From positions 1-64,000 of IMG/VR virus record IMGVR_UViG_3300045009_000924: a stretch of 64,000 bases of DNA; one strand, 5' to 3'. The notes under the pieces were generated by a model. That model was not told where the DNA came from, made no database searches, and saw only the letters and a list, made by a program, of their open reading frames with translations. This document shows, piece by piece, positions 8,391 to 16,815 of the stretch (its first letter is position 1; the number at the start of each line of letters is the position of its first letter). The DNA comes from a virus. The position numbers and the translations under genes are program-made.

Positions 8391-9967
8391 TTAGCCTTTG
8401 GTTTGCAATCAGTTTGTGGTTGACCCAGGGGACCGGGTGTTGTGTCTGTTGTCCACAGATTGACACATGGCTCATCGGTATTTGTTGGGGGAGGCGGAAC
8501 TTGTGGAATATCTTTTGGTGGACGTGGCATAACAATTAAATTCGGTCCCTCTAATGGAAGTTCCTGTATTGTCATGCTCACAGTTGCTCTATTTATGCTT
8601 CCGGGTGGAGCATCGCCCTGATTAGGCGGAGAAGACCCGTCACCAGGACGCGAACGTTGAGCTGAGGTTATTTGCATATCTACTATTGCAAAAACTATTC
8701 CGCTTCCACCAGTCATGTTGGGAATGACAATTTGTTCTTGAAACATCGCATCAAAACCAAGAAAAGTTACTGGCGATGGCCTCATTGACATTGTTCTTAG
8801 CAATTTCAATTTGTTGTCAACTGAGCTATACAAATTGCCCGCATCCCCAACAACAAACTCAAAATTTATTTTCATTAATCTAAAATTTTTAAAATCTATG
8901 TATGGAGTGTTGTTTATTCTTTCTATCTCTGTCCACTCAGAGCCAAGATTTGAATAAGTTACGTTATTCGGTCTATAATCAAAAACAAATCTATCTGGTG
9001 CCGATGCCGTTGAACCGTCTTTTTTTGTGTAGTACTGAATCATTTGTGGTTTATCAATTGAAAAACTACCAAATTCACCAAGAGATTTACCCCCTCCAAG
9101 TATTCCAGTTCCAACGCGACGCGTAACCCTAACTGTTGTTGTTCTTGAACTTCCCATCCCGTCATCCGAATCATATTGTTCAGCATCATCTGGTGATTGT
9201 TTTAAGAATCTTCCATCAAGCGACCATGAACCTGGAATTTTTTCTCCAGTCATTGAACGCATGGTGCTGGAGTTCAAATTTTCTATAACCTGAGTTGCTC
9301 CAGGAAATGGAACTCCCGTTGAAACAAGTTCTTGTATTTGTCTAATTGTAAAATTTTCTAGATTTATTTCAGTTGCATCACCCGTAAAGGAATCCCATTT
9401 GGAATTATCAAATTCTTTCACAATCGGAATTGCTGTTGAATCTACGTATTTTTGTCCAATTGGAAAAAATCTTCTTAGCAAAGGATGATACCAGAAATAT
9501 ACTGGAGTTAAACTTGTATCACTAATTCTTTTCCACAGTGGTATTTTTTCTGAATCGTATGGATTTTTTGATTCCGGAAAACCGGTGTCTTGCCATTTGA
9601 ATATTTTATCCAATGATTGATATATATCATTTGCAAAAATTACTCTTGTTCCTGTTGCGATTGCAGAAACAGATTGTTTATTTGGTTGTGGTTTTGCGGC
9701 TTCTGCCGCTCTTGCATATTTTTCAATATCAAATGTAAATTCATCACCATCTGTATATTCAATGTAATTTGCTTCCCATGTTGAAATGTCTTGAAATGGA
9801 AACCAATATTTTTGATTACTGTAAAGCGTGTATGAATTGGGATATTCTGGTGTGTTTGTAACAATACTTTGTTTAAATTTTTTCTTCACGGGATAATTTT
9901 TGTACAGACTTGCCACACTTGCTGAAGTCCACTGAACCGTAAAAAGTTTTATGTCGCCGTAAGCCAT
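8387..9967 (-). CDS. Baseplate/tube-attachment protein (CIS tube / gp53-like region)
   Basis: The protein has 526 aa. The region around residues 325-380 (FVFDYRPNNVTYSNLGSEW followed by IERINNTPYIDFKNFRLMKI) follows the pattern of tube-associated baseplate proteins: a FxFNPxxV-type start, a W-x-x-I-x-R segment, then a hydrophobic strand. These include the CIS tube proteins and the T4 gp53-type family. The C-terminus is a proline-rich tail (PRPPKDIPQVPPPPTN). No clear LysM repeat is visible after the domain. It lies between tape measure and hub, the normal place for this factor. It overlaps the hub gene by four bases, so translation is probably coupled. Confidence 0.6.
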   Translation of the reverse strand: MAYGDIKLFTVQWTSASVASLYKNYPVKKKFKQSIVTNTPEYPNSYTLYSNQKYWFPFQDISTWEANYIEYTDGDEFTFDIEKYARAAEAAKPQPNKQSVSAIATGTRVIFANDIYQSLDKIFKWQDTGFPESKNPYDSEKIPLWKRISDTSLTPVYFWYHPLLRRFFPIGQKYVDSTAIPIVKEFDNSKWDSFTGDATEINLENFTIRQIQELVSTGVPFPGATQVIENLNSSTMRSMTGEKIPGSWSLDGRFLKQSPDDAEQYDSDDGMGSSRTTTVRVTRRVGTGILGGGKSLGEFGSFSIDKPQMIQYYTKKDGSTASAPDRFVFDYRPNNVTYSNLGSEWTEIERINNTPYIDFKNFRLMKINFEFVVGDAGNLYSSVDNKLKLLRTMSMRPSPVTFLGFDAMFQEQIVIPNMTGGSGIVFAIVDMQITSAQRSRPGDGSSPPNQGDAPPGSINRATVSMTIQELPLEGPNLIVMPRPPKDIPQVPPPPTNTDEPCVNLWTTDTTPGPLGQPQTDCKPKAK

Positions 9968-9970
9968 AGA

Positions 9971-12900
9971 TTAACGCTCTCGATACTGTCTTTCTCTGTC
10001 GTCGAGCTTTGCCATAACCATACTTGCTATTGCTTCTGGCGAAGCATTTGCGCCATTGATATTAATTGTGTAATTGGCTGGCCCGGTGGAATAATTCATG
10101 GGGGAGGAAGCTCCCCCATTGTTTGCTGGAACTGGCGTATCACCAACACCAGGAACAGGACCAGGCACAACATGCAAATGTCTAGATGCAAGATTGCCAT
10201 GAAATTCCGCAAAACCACCATTGGCGTGTATCAATTTCGCATACTGCCCAAGATTTTGTCCCTTCAAATCATATGCTCTTCCAGTCACATGGTCAGAATT
10301 AACAGAACCAAGATTGTGATTTCTCCATGCAGATGTAATTTGTCTCTTTCCGGTTAATTGTGCATTTATTGCTTGATGTCTTGCCATTGTTTGTGAAAGG
10401 CGAGACGTTGTTGTGTCACCCATTTGACCACCGCGCGGAGTTGCGGTATCACCACCATCATCGGGCAACAATCTAAATGTTCCTCCCTGATTTGTTGCTT
10501 TAAGTCCTTTTTTCCACCAATCGGGAGCGCCACTGTCTCCAGTGAAAAACTTTTCCGTAACTAACTTGTAATTATTGACTGCTCCCTTAAAAATTTCATA
10601 ATCAATTCCAAATTTCGTGGCTATTGCTTCCATATCCCCAACAAATGGGTCAAGAGCGTTTTCTTCTAGTGGGTCAACCAATGATGTTAGGCGACCTGGC
10701 ATGGTTGTGGAAAAATTCAAGCGTTTTAATACGGCTTCTATTGAGCCTTGTGTTGTTTCCCCAGTAGCTGAATCTCTGAAGTCGAATCCCTCTGACATAA
10801 TGCTTGTGCTTAGAGTTTTCAACTTAGCATCATCCATGTTTTCTATTTGTTTTTGCAAAACTCCAGCATCTATCGAATACCCACTCGCTTGCGCCATTGC
10901 GGCAAGTTGCTGGGAATAGGTTTTTGCAATGGCATTTCGCATTTCGTCAGCTGTTTGAACACCTTTTATCTGGGCATCAGTTCCCCCCAAACCCGAAAGC
11001 GACCCACCTTCAGCGAATGCTGTTCCCCCAACAAACTTGCCAGTTTTTTTATCTATGGAGCCAAATCCCATACGAGCAGCTTCATAAGCAGCAAATGCAT
11101 CTCCACCAGTAGCAGCTATTTGTTGAGCCGCATAATTCTCAAAATATGCATCTGATGCAATATCTTTTTCCTCGTCTGTTGCGCCCGGGCTTAAGTATTT
11201 ATCTCTTAGTTCGGTTGTGGCAAAGTTGATTGCTTTTTGTGCTTCTCTTTGCTCTCTCTTTTTTCTAAACTTGTCTCCGGTTTGCAACATTAAATCCGTT
11301 ATTGCATTATTCATTTGACCAGAAGTTAATATTAATGCTGCTCCCATTTTTACAGCTATGTCTTTATATTTTACGGTTGCATTATATAAATCCACACCAA
11401 GTTCCTGTGCCAGTAATTCAAGTTCAGCTTCTGATTTTCCGGTGTCTTTAGCCAACTGCGCAAATCTTGCATCACCAATATTGTCAAGCATCGTCATTAC
11501 TTTGTCATGTTGTTCAGCTCGGCCTATCAATCCCTGCAATGATTCTTCTGGTCTTTTCTTCATATCTTTTAATTGTTCTTCTGAAATGCTTATTCCCAAT
11601 CTTGTTTGATTATCAAATGCATACTGAAGAGTTTCTGAGGCTGTCTTTCCTACCTTTTTTTCTGCAGTCCTTTTTTTAGAAGAACCCTTATAATATTCGT
11701 CGCTTGCTGCTTTCCATTCAGCCGGAGTCGCGTCGTACGATGGTATCGAGCTGAACTCCATTCCTTTTCTATCCGCGTCAACAAGGTCTTGGGCTGTTAT
11801 TCCGGCAACATCTCTAAGCTTGTCCGCCACGTTTGCTCGAGCCGCTATAAATTTTGCACCGAAACCTTGAAAAGCTCGTTTTCTACGGGATATATCTATG
11901 CCTTTTTCCTGCATTTCTCTGGTTACAGTGAAAGTTCTAGATGCTCGTTCTGAAATCCCAGTAAACAAGCTGAACAATGCGAATTCTGCTGCTTCTTTGG
12001 CTTCTTTCAATTCATATTTTCCTTTATTTACGGCACCAGAAATAGCACCAACAAGAGTTCCAATCCCCGCTCCTATCGCCGCGCCATATGGTCCAAAATA
12101 TTGTCCGACCGCAGCTCCACCAACCAAGCCAGCAGCTGCACCAGTGCCCGCGCTTCTTGCTTTTAGTGCACCACCAACGCCAGCAACAGCCAAACCCAGT
12201 CTTGGGTCAATCATCGAAACCATTCCGCCGAGTGCCATTGCCCCCCTCATTTCTTCTGGGGCATATTGACTAGCCAAAGAAAGACCCATACTTGTGCCCA
12301 TTCGGCCAGTTCCACTTTGTGCAAATCGTTTGCTTGCTGCGCCAAATTTTGTTTCAGAACGAGAGATTCTCATCATTTCTCGCATGTATGAAAGTCGAGT
12401 GGTAAATCTTCCCCTATTCTGCTGCTCTCTTTGGTCTTTCATTCTTTGAAGGGCTTCTTGTCTCATTTTTGTAACATTTACGAAATCTCCTTTTCCGTCA
12501 TTTAGGGTTGGGTCGAATCTTCCACTATTCGCGTAGGCCATGACACCCTGCGCTGAACCAGCTACTCCAGCAAATTTATTACCAACATACGCGCCAACAT
12601 CCTGAAGTCTCCCCCTTGCCCGCATGGCCGCTTTTGTAAGACTTTCCCGAGCTGTCAAACCGGGGTCTCTCATTATTTTTTGGGTTGTTTTTGTTCCGTC
12701 TGGTGCTGTTGTGGTTACATCTTTGAAATATCTCTTATAAGCCGGTCCATATTTGAATGCATGACTCATTTGTGCTTCGTACCGCGCTTGTTGTGGTGTG
12801 CCTTGTACTTTAACTGCTTCAGCGGCAAGCATTCTGTCTCTATCATTTTTTTGCAACAATCGAACAATGTCAGCGTTTGAGCCACTGGCATCAAGACCGC

Positions 12901-15481
12901 GAGCGCGCGCTAAGCGACGAAGACGTTTGTCGCCCATGCGTGAATAATCAACATCCGCACCCTTACTAACCCCGAGTGAAGGTCGTCCTGGTGTTGCGGC
13001 TGGTCCGCCGGGTGTGTGAACGCCGGTAAGAGGCGTTGCACCATAACCGGCATTCAGTATTTCCCGACGCTCAAACGCCCTCTGGTCCATTCCTGCCCTA
13101 AATCTGTCGCCTTTTGCAAATCCCTGCTTTGCCAATCTGCCAACCTGCATTGCTTCACTTAATCGCATTCTGTCGTCGACCAGAAGTCGACTAAATGAAG
13201 ATTGATTATTTTGAGAAAAAGTTAATGGTATTCCTCTCTCGTTGACATAAACACCACCAAGATGTCTTGTGTCTCTATAAACAGCTGCACCCCTGTTATT
13301 CTGCCCTCGGGAATCTTTTCCAATAACGCTAGTGTCAGTAATCGCTTGTGTTTTTATTGCATCAGTATCTGAAACTATCTGTCTCGTGAATGGCAATCCC
13401 GTTGCTGGGTCCATCATCATTGTTGCCCTTATTGATTGTGCGCCAGGCGTAAATTGGCCAGATGATATTGCAATACCCCCACCATATTGGCGTGCATCGG
13501 CTTGTTGGAATGTGCTTGACATCATTCTTCCACCCATGACATTTTGTTTTTCTGCAAAATCACTCAATTGACTACCAGATGAAACTCCATATATTCTTGA
13601 AAGGAATGGTCCGCGATAATGCATTAAATTAGATATTGCTGGTCCATACACCGGAAGTGCGCCACCCGGTGCCCCAGGGCCAAGGGCTGGATATGGCGCC
13701 ATGGGAGCTGCCGGATACCCACCACTCGAAAGCCTGCCAGACGAAGCGGCTGGAGAAGAAATTTGGGGTGACCCACCTGCAACTTGATTTCCGTTTACAT
13801 AAACATTTTGTGCTTGAATCGGCATATTTTGCAAATTAGAAAACGGAAGAGAACGACCTATTCCGGTTCCCATAGGCATCATTTTTCCAGCTGCCCCCAT
13901 CATTCTTCTGCCAAATATTTGAAAAGCCAATAGTGGCGCAAGTGCTCTCATAAATCCACCATTACCACCACCAAAACCGGTAAGCAGCTGGGTCATGCCG
14001 CGTATCAACATTCCTATTCCACTTAAAACATCGTTTAAGAATGGAAGTATTTCGAAAAATACTCCTTTCATTTTGAACAACAAATCAGATGCATCTCTTA
14101 TGAGGTCGCCTATTTTCGTACCGAATTGGACAACTGTGTCCTCGTTGCCCATGAGCAATTCTCTAAACCTGGTCATGTTTTCGACACCATCTTTAATCGC
14201 TAGCCAGATTTGACCAAATGATTTTTCAACAACTCTCGCGCCATCTATTAGGGGTCTTAATTTTTCGATAATAATATTCCAGCCACGTTTAAAATTGCTC
14301 ATCCATTCACCAAGTCTTTTAAACATTCCCTGAAAACCCGGAAGGTACTGACGAATTGTTTTAACCATCCAATTGCTAACTTTTTCTACACCGTCGACAA
14401 ATCCTTTTATCATTCCCTCAGAACCGAATTGAGCTTGAACAGTAAGAAGAATTCTTTGCATGTCTCTGGAAATTATTTCAAAAAGTCTTTGAAACGCTTC
14501 TTTTCCTGGTTTTAAGAACTGCATTCCAAAATCGGCAAATTGACCACGCAATAAAGTAAAATATCTTGTCAATTCACTAATTAATGTTGTATTAACTGCC
14601 TCAAATTGACCAAGCACGCCTCCCTTTTTAGCCAATTCTCCAGAGAACAAAAGTTCTTTAAATTCTTTTTTTGTTTTTATTTTTGTGTCTTTAAGAGCTT
14701 TTTCCATTTCTGGGCCAAGTTTTTTTGCTTCTGAAAGAACATTGCTTATCGTTTTCTTTTCGTCTTCCAATGCAGCTACTACTGTCCCAACTTGGGCAGC
14801 AGCTTTTTTCGGGTCTTGTCCTGCAGCGCCAAAGTCCATAAGCGCTTTCAATGATTTGCTACTTGCATTTATTTGAGATACATTCATCGTTTTTGACATT
14901 GAAGCAAATGCACCATTTAGGGCTTCCACTCCAAGGGAGGCAAGGTCTGCATTCATTTGCAAATTTCGCATAGCCATTACGGTTTGATTCATTGAAGTTT
15001 TGTATTGAGAAGCGCCCTTTCCTCGGTATGCGTACATTGCTGCCTGCTGTTCTCTTATCGCCGCAGACGCCCCTGCTAGGGCAACGGTGAATGCAGCCGC
15101 ACCACCGGCAAGTAACTGCATTACCCCCCTATACGCTTTTACCGCATACTGTCCAGCAATAACCAAGGCATGCCACGCAAGCATGGTGGCAGCAAGTATT
15201 CCCATTTCAATTATGACACCCTTTATGGCTGTTGTTAAAAATTTAGTTAATACTTTTCCAAAACCACGTATTACTGAATCAACAAAGTCAAAGTGTTTCT
15301 TCCATTTGCCTGTTGCTCTATTTAGTGCAGCGCTGGTTGCGTTTGCATATTTTTGTACGTTTTTTCCAGAGGAGAGACGACTCTCCATCGCTTCTGCTGC
15401 ACGAAGTTTTGCAATAAGAGCATCAAGCTGTTTAGTCTTGGTTATTACCTTGACTACTATGCTTACTTTTTCGTCGGCCAT
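9971..15481 (-). CDS. Tape measure protein with C-terminal M15-type peptidase
   Basis: At 1,836 aa this is the longest tail gene. The N-terminal ~100 residues are helical, followed by hydrophobic segments (GVIIEMGILAATMLAWHALV, QLLAGGAAAFTVALAGASAA) and long amphipathic helices typical of tape measure proteins. A Gly-zipper region (VGGAAVGQYFGPYGAAIGAG) lies near the middle. The last ~110 residues form a D,D-carboxypeptidase-like M15 domain: the SDHVTGRAYD zinc motif (H1731, D1738) and RHLHV (H1768/H1770). The domain could cut peptidoglycan during DNA entry. Two RLSSG motifs, at residues 35-39 and 583-587, are identical to the linker motif of the phage polyproteins. By analogy, the N-terminal ~39 and ~550 following residues may be processed. 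Confidence 0.9.
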   Translation of the reverse strand: MADEKVSIVVKVITKTKQLDALIAKLRAAEAMESRLSSGKNVQKYANATSAALNRATGKWKKHFDFVDSVIRGFGKVLTKFLTTAIKGVIIEMGILAATMLAWHALVIAGQYAVKAYRGVMQLLAGGAAAFTVALAGASAAIREQQAAMYAYRGKGASQYKTSMNQTVMAMRNLQMNADLASLGVEALNGAFASMSKTMNVSQINASSKSLKALMDFGAAGQDPKKAAAQVGTVVAALEDEKKTISNVLSEAKKLGPEMEKALKDTKIKTKKEFKELLFSGELAKKGGVLGQFEAVNTTLISELTRYFTLLRGQFADFGMQFLKPGKEAFQRLFEIISRDMQRILLTVQAQFGSEGMIKGFVDGVEKVSNWMVKTIRQYLPGFQGMFKRLGEWMSNFKRGWNIIIEKLRPLIDGARVVEKSFGQIWLAIKDGVENMTRFRELLMGNEDTVVQFGTKIGDLIRDASDLLFKMKGVFFEILPFLNDVLSGIGMLIRGMTQLLTGFGGGNGGFMRALAPLLAFQIFGRRMMGAAGKMMPMGTGIGRSLPFSNLQNMPIQAQNVYVNGNQVAGGSPQISSPAASSGRLSSGGYPAAPMAPYPALGPGAPGGALPVYGPAISNLMHYRGPFLSRIYGVSSGSQLSDFAEKQNVMGGRMMSSTFQQADARQYGGGIAISSGQFTPGAQSIRATMMMDPATGLPFTRQIVSDTDAIKTQAITDTSVIGKDSRGQNNRGAAVYRDTRHLGGVYVNERGIPLTFSQNNQSSFSRLLVDDRMRLSEAMQVGRLAKQGFAKGDRFRAGMDQRAFERREILNAGYGATPLTGVHTPGGPAATPGRPSLGVSKGADVDYSRMGDKRLRRLARARGLDASGSNADIVRLLQKNDRDRMLAAEAVKVQGTPQQARYEAQMSHAFKYGPAYKRYFKDVTTTAPDGTKTTQKIMRDPGLTARESLTKAAMRARGRLQDVGAYVGNKFAGVAGSAQGVMAYANSGRFDPTLNDGKGDFVNVTKMRQEALQRMKDQREQQNRGRFTTRLSYMREMMRISRSETKFGAASKRFAQSGTGRMGTSMGLSLASQYAPEEMRGAMALGGMVSMIDPRLGLAVAGVGGALKARSAGTGAAAGLVGGAAVGQYFGPYGAAIGAGIGTLVGAISGAVNKGKYELKEAKEAAEFALFSLFTGISERASRTFTVTREMQEKGIDISRRKRAFQGFGAKFIAARANVADKLRDVAGITAQDLVDADRKGMEFSSIPSYDATPAEWKAASDEYYKGSSKKRTAEKKVGKTASETLQYAFDNQTRLGISISEEQLKDMKKRPEESLQGLIGRAEQHDKVMTMLDNIGDARFAQLAKDTGKSEAELELLAQELGVDLYNATVKYKDIAVKMGAALILTSGQMNNAITDLMLQTGDKFRKKREQREAQKAINFATTELRDKYLSPGATDEEKDIASDAYFENYAAQQIAATGGDAFAAYEAARMGFGSIDKKTGKFVGGTAFAEGGSLSGLGGTDAQIKGVQTADEMRNAIAKTYSQQLAAMAQASGYSIDAGVLQKQIENMDDAKLKTLSTSIMSEGFDFRDSATGETTQGSIEAVLKRLNFSTTMPGRLTSLVDPLEENALDPFVGDMEAIATKFGIDYEIFKGAVNNYKLVTEKFFTGDSGAPDWWKKGLKATNQGGTFRLLPDDGGDTATPRGGQMGDTTTSRLSQTMARHQAINAQLTGKRQITSAWRNHNLGSVNSDHVTGRAYDLKGQNLGQYAKLIHANGGFAEFHGNLASRHLHVVPGPVPGVGDTPVPANNGGASSPMNYSTGPANYTININGANASPEAIASMVMAKLDDRERQYRER
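13721..13735 (-). other. RLSSG motif 2 in tape measure protein
   Basis: Codons 583-587 encode RLSSG within a Pro/Gly/Ala-rich linker (SSGRLSSGGYPAAP). A flexible linker is where an accessible protease site is expected. Cleavage here would split off the N-terminal third of the tape measure protein. Confidence 0.5.
15365..15379 (-). other. RLSSG motif 1 in tape measure protein
   Basis: Codons 35-39 of the tape measure gene encode RLSSG followed by K. This is the same pentapeptide that separates domains in the two polyproteins. It is a candidate prohead protease cleavage site that would remove a short N-terminal peptide. Confidence 0.5.
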
Positions 15482-15543
15482 TACGTCTCCAAGTGATGGT
15501 TAATCACGTGAGTGTAAAAGCGCCGAGCTGTGTGGCCAGTATG

Positions 15544-16253
15544 CTACACAGTCTTCGACTTGCGCTCTTGCTCTTCGCGGTCGTTACGTATAACTCTAGC
15601 ACAGGCAAGCAGAATTAACCAGCTATCGTCGTCAACATCTAACAAAGAAAGTGGATTTTGGCCAAACAACTCGCCAAGACGAGCGGCGGCAGATACGCGG
15701 GAGTCTTTGACTAATTCGTCGTAGACTCCTTCGTAGGGTCCACTGCCGTGACCGTATCGGAATATCCTGCGGCATCAAGAATAGCCAAAGCAGCTGACTC
15801 CACATGTGGGTCAACACCGAACATGGCGCGAACCGCATCCGGGACGGGTCGTGTCGTGTCTGTCATTTCCAAAATCGTTGGATGTGCAAAATTCAGATAG
15901 TTGCCATCCGAATCAAAAACTTCTTCGTCATCGATAAAAATTCCGACCGTTGTATTACCGATTACCAAACATGCAAATTTTGTTGCATCAAGACCGTTTC
16001 TCGTATCTTCACCAGCATTTTTGCGCCAGTTTTTCATTTGTGATTGTGTAATATTTGGACTTACCTTAATACTTACGCCAGGACGTTCGGGAACAGCAAT
16101 AAGAACATGTTGGCGCTCAACTTTTTTCTTAATTATGCTGCGAAGCCGGTCAAGTTGTGTTTCTTCCTTGACCTGTGGCAATGAAGTATCTTTTGAAGAT
16201 TGCTTCTTTTTTGATGAATCTTGATTGTCTGATGTATAAAGTGTTTCGCTCAT
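15544..16253 (-). CDS. Tail assembly chaperone, long -1 frameshift form (gpGT-like)
   Basis: After the region 15,735-15,760 the -1 frame stays open past the stop of the short form and encodes about 63 residues ending at a TAG at 15,544-15,546. The added peptide starts YEGVYDELVKDSRVSAAARL and continues with GELFGQNPLSLLDV and a charged tail. It has no start codon of its own. This is the typical T-domain layout of gpG/gpGT pairs, and the extension would bind the tape measure. The -1 frame carries a stop at about 15,774-15,776, so the slip must lie between there and 15,711. The predicted product is about 236 aa. The exact slippery codon cannot be proven. Confidence 0.65.
15711..16253 (-). CDS. 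Tail assembly chaperone, short form (gpG-like)
   Basis: This 180-aa protein lies between the tube and tape measure genes, the universal position of gpG-type tail assembly chaperones. The N-terminal third is charged and disordered-looking. The middle contains VLIAVPERPGVSIKVSPNITQ and LVIGNTTVGIFIDDEEV, and the C-terminal part (IPDAVRAMFG-like helices) ends in PTKESTTN. Chaperones of this class coat the tape measure protein before tube assembly. The stop lies inside a longer coding stretch that continues in the -1 frame, which indicates programmed frameshifting (see the long form). Confidence 0.7.
   Translation of the reverse strand: MSETLYTSDNQDSSKKKQSSKDTSLPQVKEETQLDRLRSIIKKKVERQHVLIAVPERPGVSIKVSPNITQSQMKNWRKNAGEDTRNGLDATKFACLVIGNTTVGIFIDDEEVFDSDGNYLNFAHPTILEMTDTTRPVPDAVRAMFGVDPHVESAALAILDAAGYSDTVTAVDPTKESTTN
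15733..15741 (-). other. Candidate -1 slippery site (GGACCCTAC)
   Basis: Within the short window where both frames are open, the minus strand reads GGACCCTAC. The zero-frame CCT can slip back to CCC. An AAGGAG Shine-Dalgarno-like sequence follows just downstream. This is the best candidate I see, but it is not a perfect X-XXY-YYZ heptamer. Confidence 0.35.
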
Positions 16254-16300
16254 AACACGAAAACTATCACACTACGTATCCAATTATTGCAACTATCTAA

Positions 16301-16801
16301 TTATGACGCATTCTCTACATCGGAAATCGCAAACGTGAGGGCAAATGTTGACGGAGCGCCAGAAGATGAGTCGCCCTCTGGTTCAGTCAAGCCGACCAAC
16401 AATGCGTTGTAATATACGCGGTCGTTTGTTGGGTCTTTAATATCACAGTCGTAAACTGATACTGTAATATTGTAATAAGCAATTCCAACATATCTTCTCA
16501 AAGTTTTAAGTTTTGCCCCAATTCCAGCAGCAGTTTCCGCCGAGACCATATCATCGTCGTAGTGTGCGGTTAGTGTTATATCGCCAATTTCTGATGGCGC
16601 ACACAATACCGTTGGACGAGATTTGCCACCCTCGTAAATTTTTTCTACGGATGCAGTGATTTCCCCACCAGAAACCTGTGCAAATTTAAAGAGAGTCCAT
16701 TTTGGAAGGTTTTTCTGCACGTTGAGTTGTTGCTTGGTTGCGGCACCAAATGATGACGGCACAATGTCTGCCAATACTTGTCTTTGCGCTATTTTTGCCA
16801 T
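16301..16801 (-). CDS. Tail tube protein
   Basis: A 166-aa protein immediately downstream of the sheath gene. It has the mixed beta pattern of contractile-tail tube proteins: VEKIYEGGKSRPTVLCAPSE, EIGDITLTAHYDDDMV, VGIAYYNITVSVYDCD and a closing strand in STFALTFAISDVE. It forms the inner tube through which DNA passes. A strong GGAGG lies upstream of the ATG at 16,801, in keeping with high expression. The order sheath, tube, chaperone, tape measure is standard for myoviruses. Confidence 0.85.
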   Translation of the reverse strand: MAKIAQRQVLADIVPSSFGAATKQQLNVQKNLPKWTLFKFAQVSGGEITASVEKIYEGGKSRPTVLCAPSEIGDITLTAHYDDDMVSAETAAGIGAKLKTLRRYVGIAYYNITVSVYDCDIKDPTNDRVYYNALLVGLTEPEGDSSSGAPSTFALTFAISDVENAS

Positions 16802-16815
16802 TTTTTATTCCTCCG

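Noticed and set aside
15632-15838. Arg-rich minus-strand frame overlapping the chaperone end
   Set aside because: It is in the third frame, lacks a ribosome site and conflicts with both chaperone frames.
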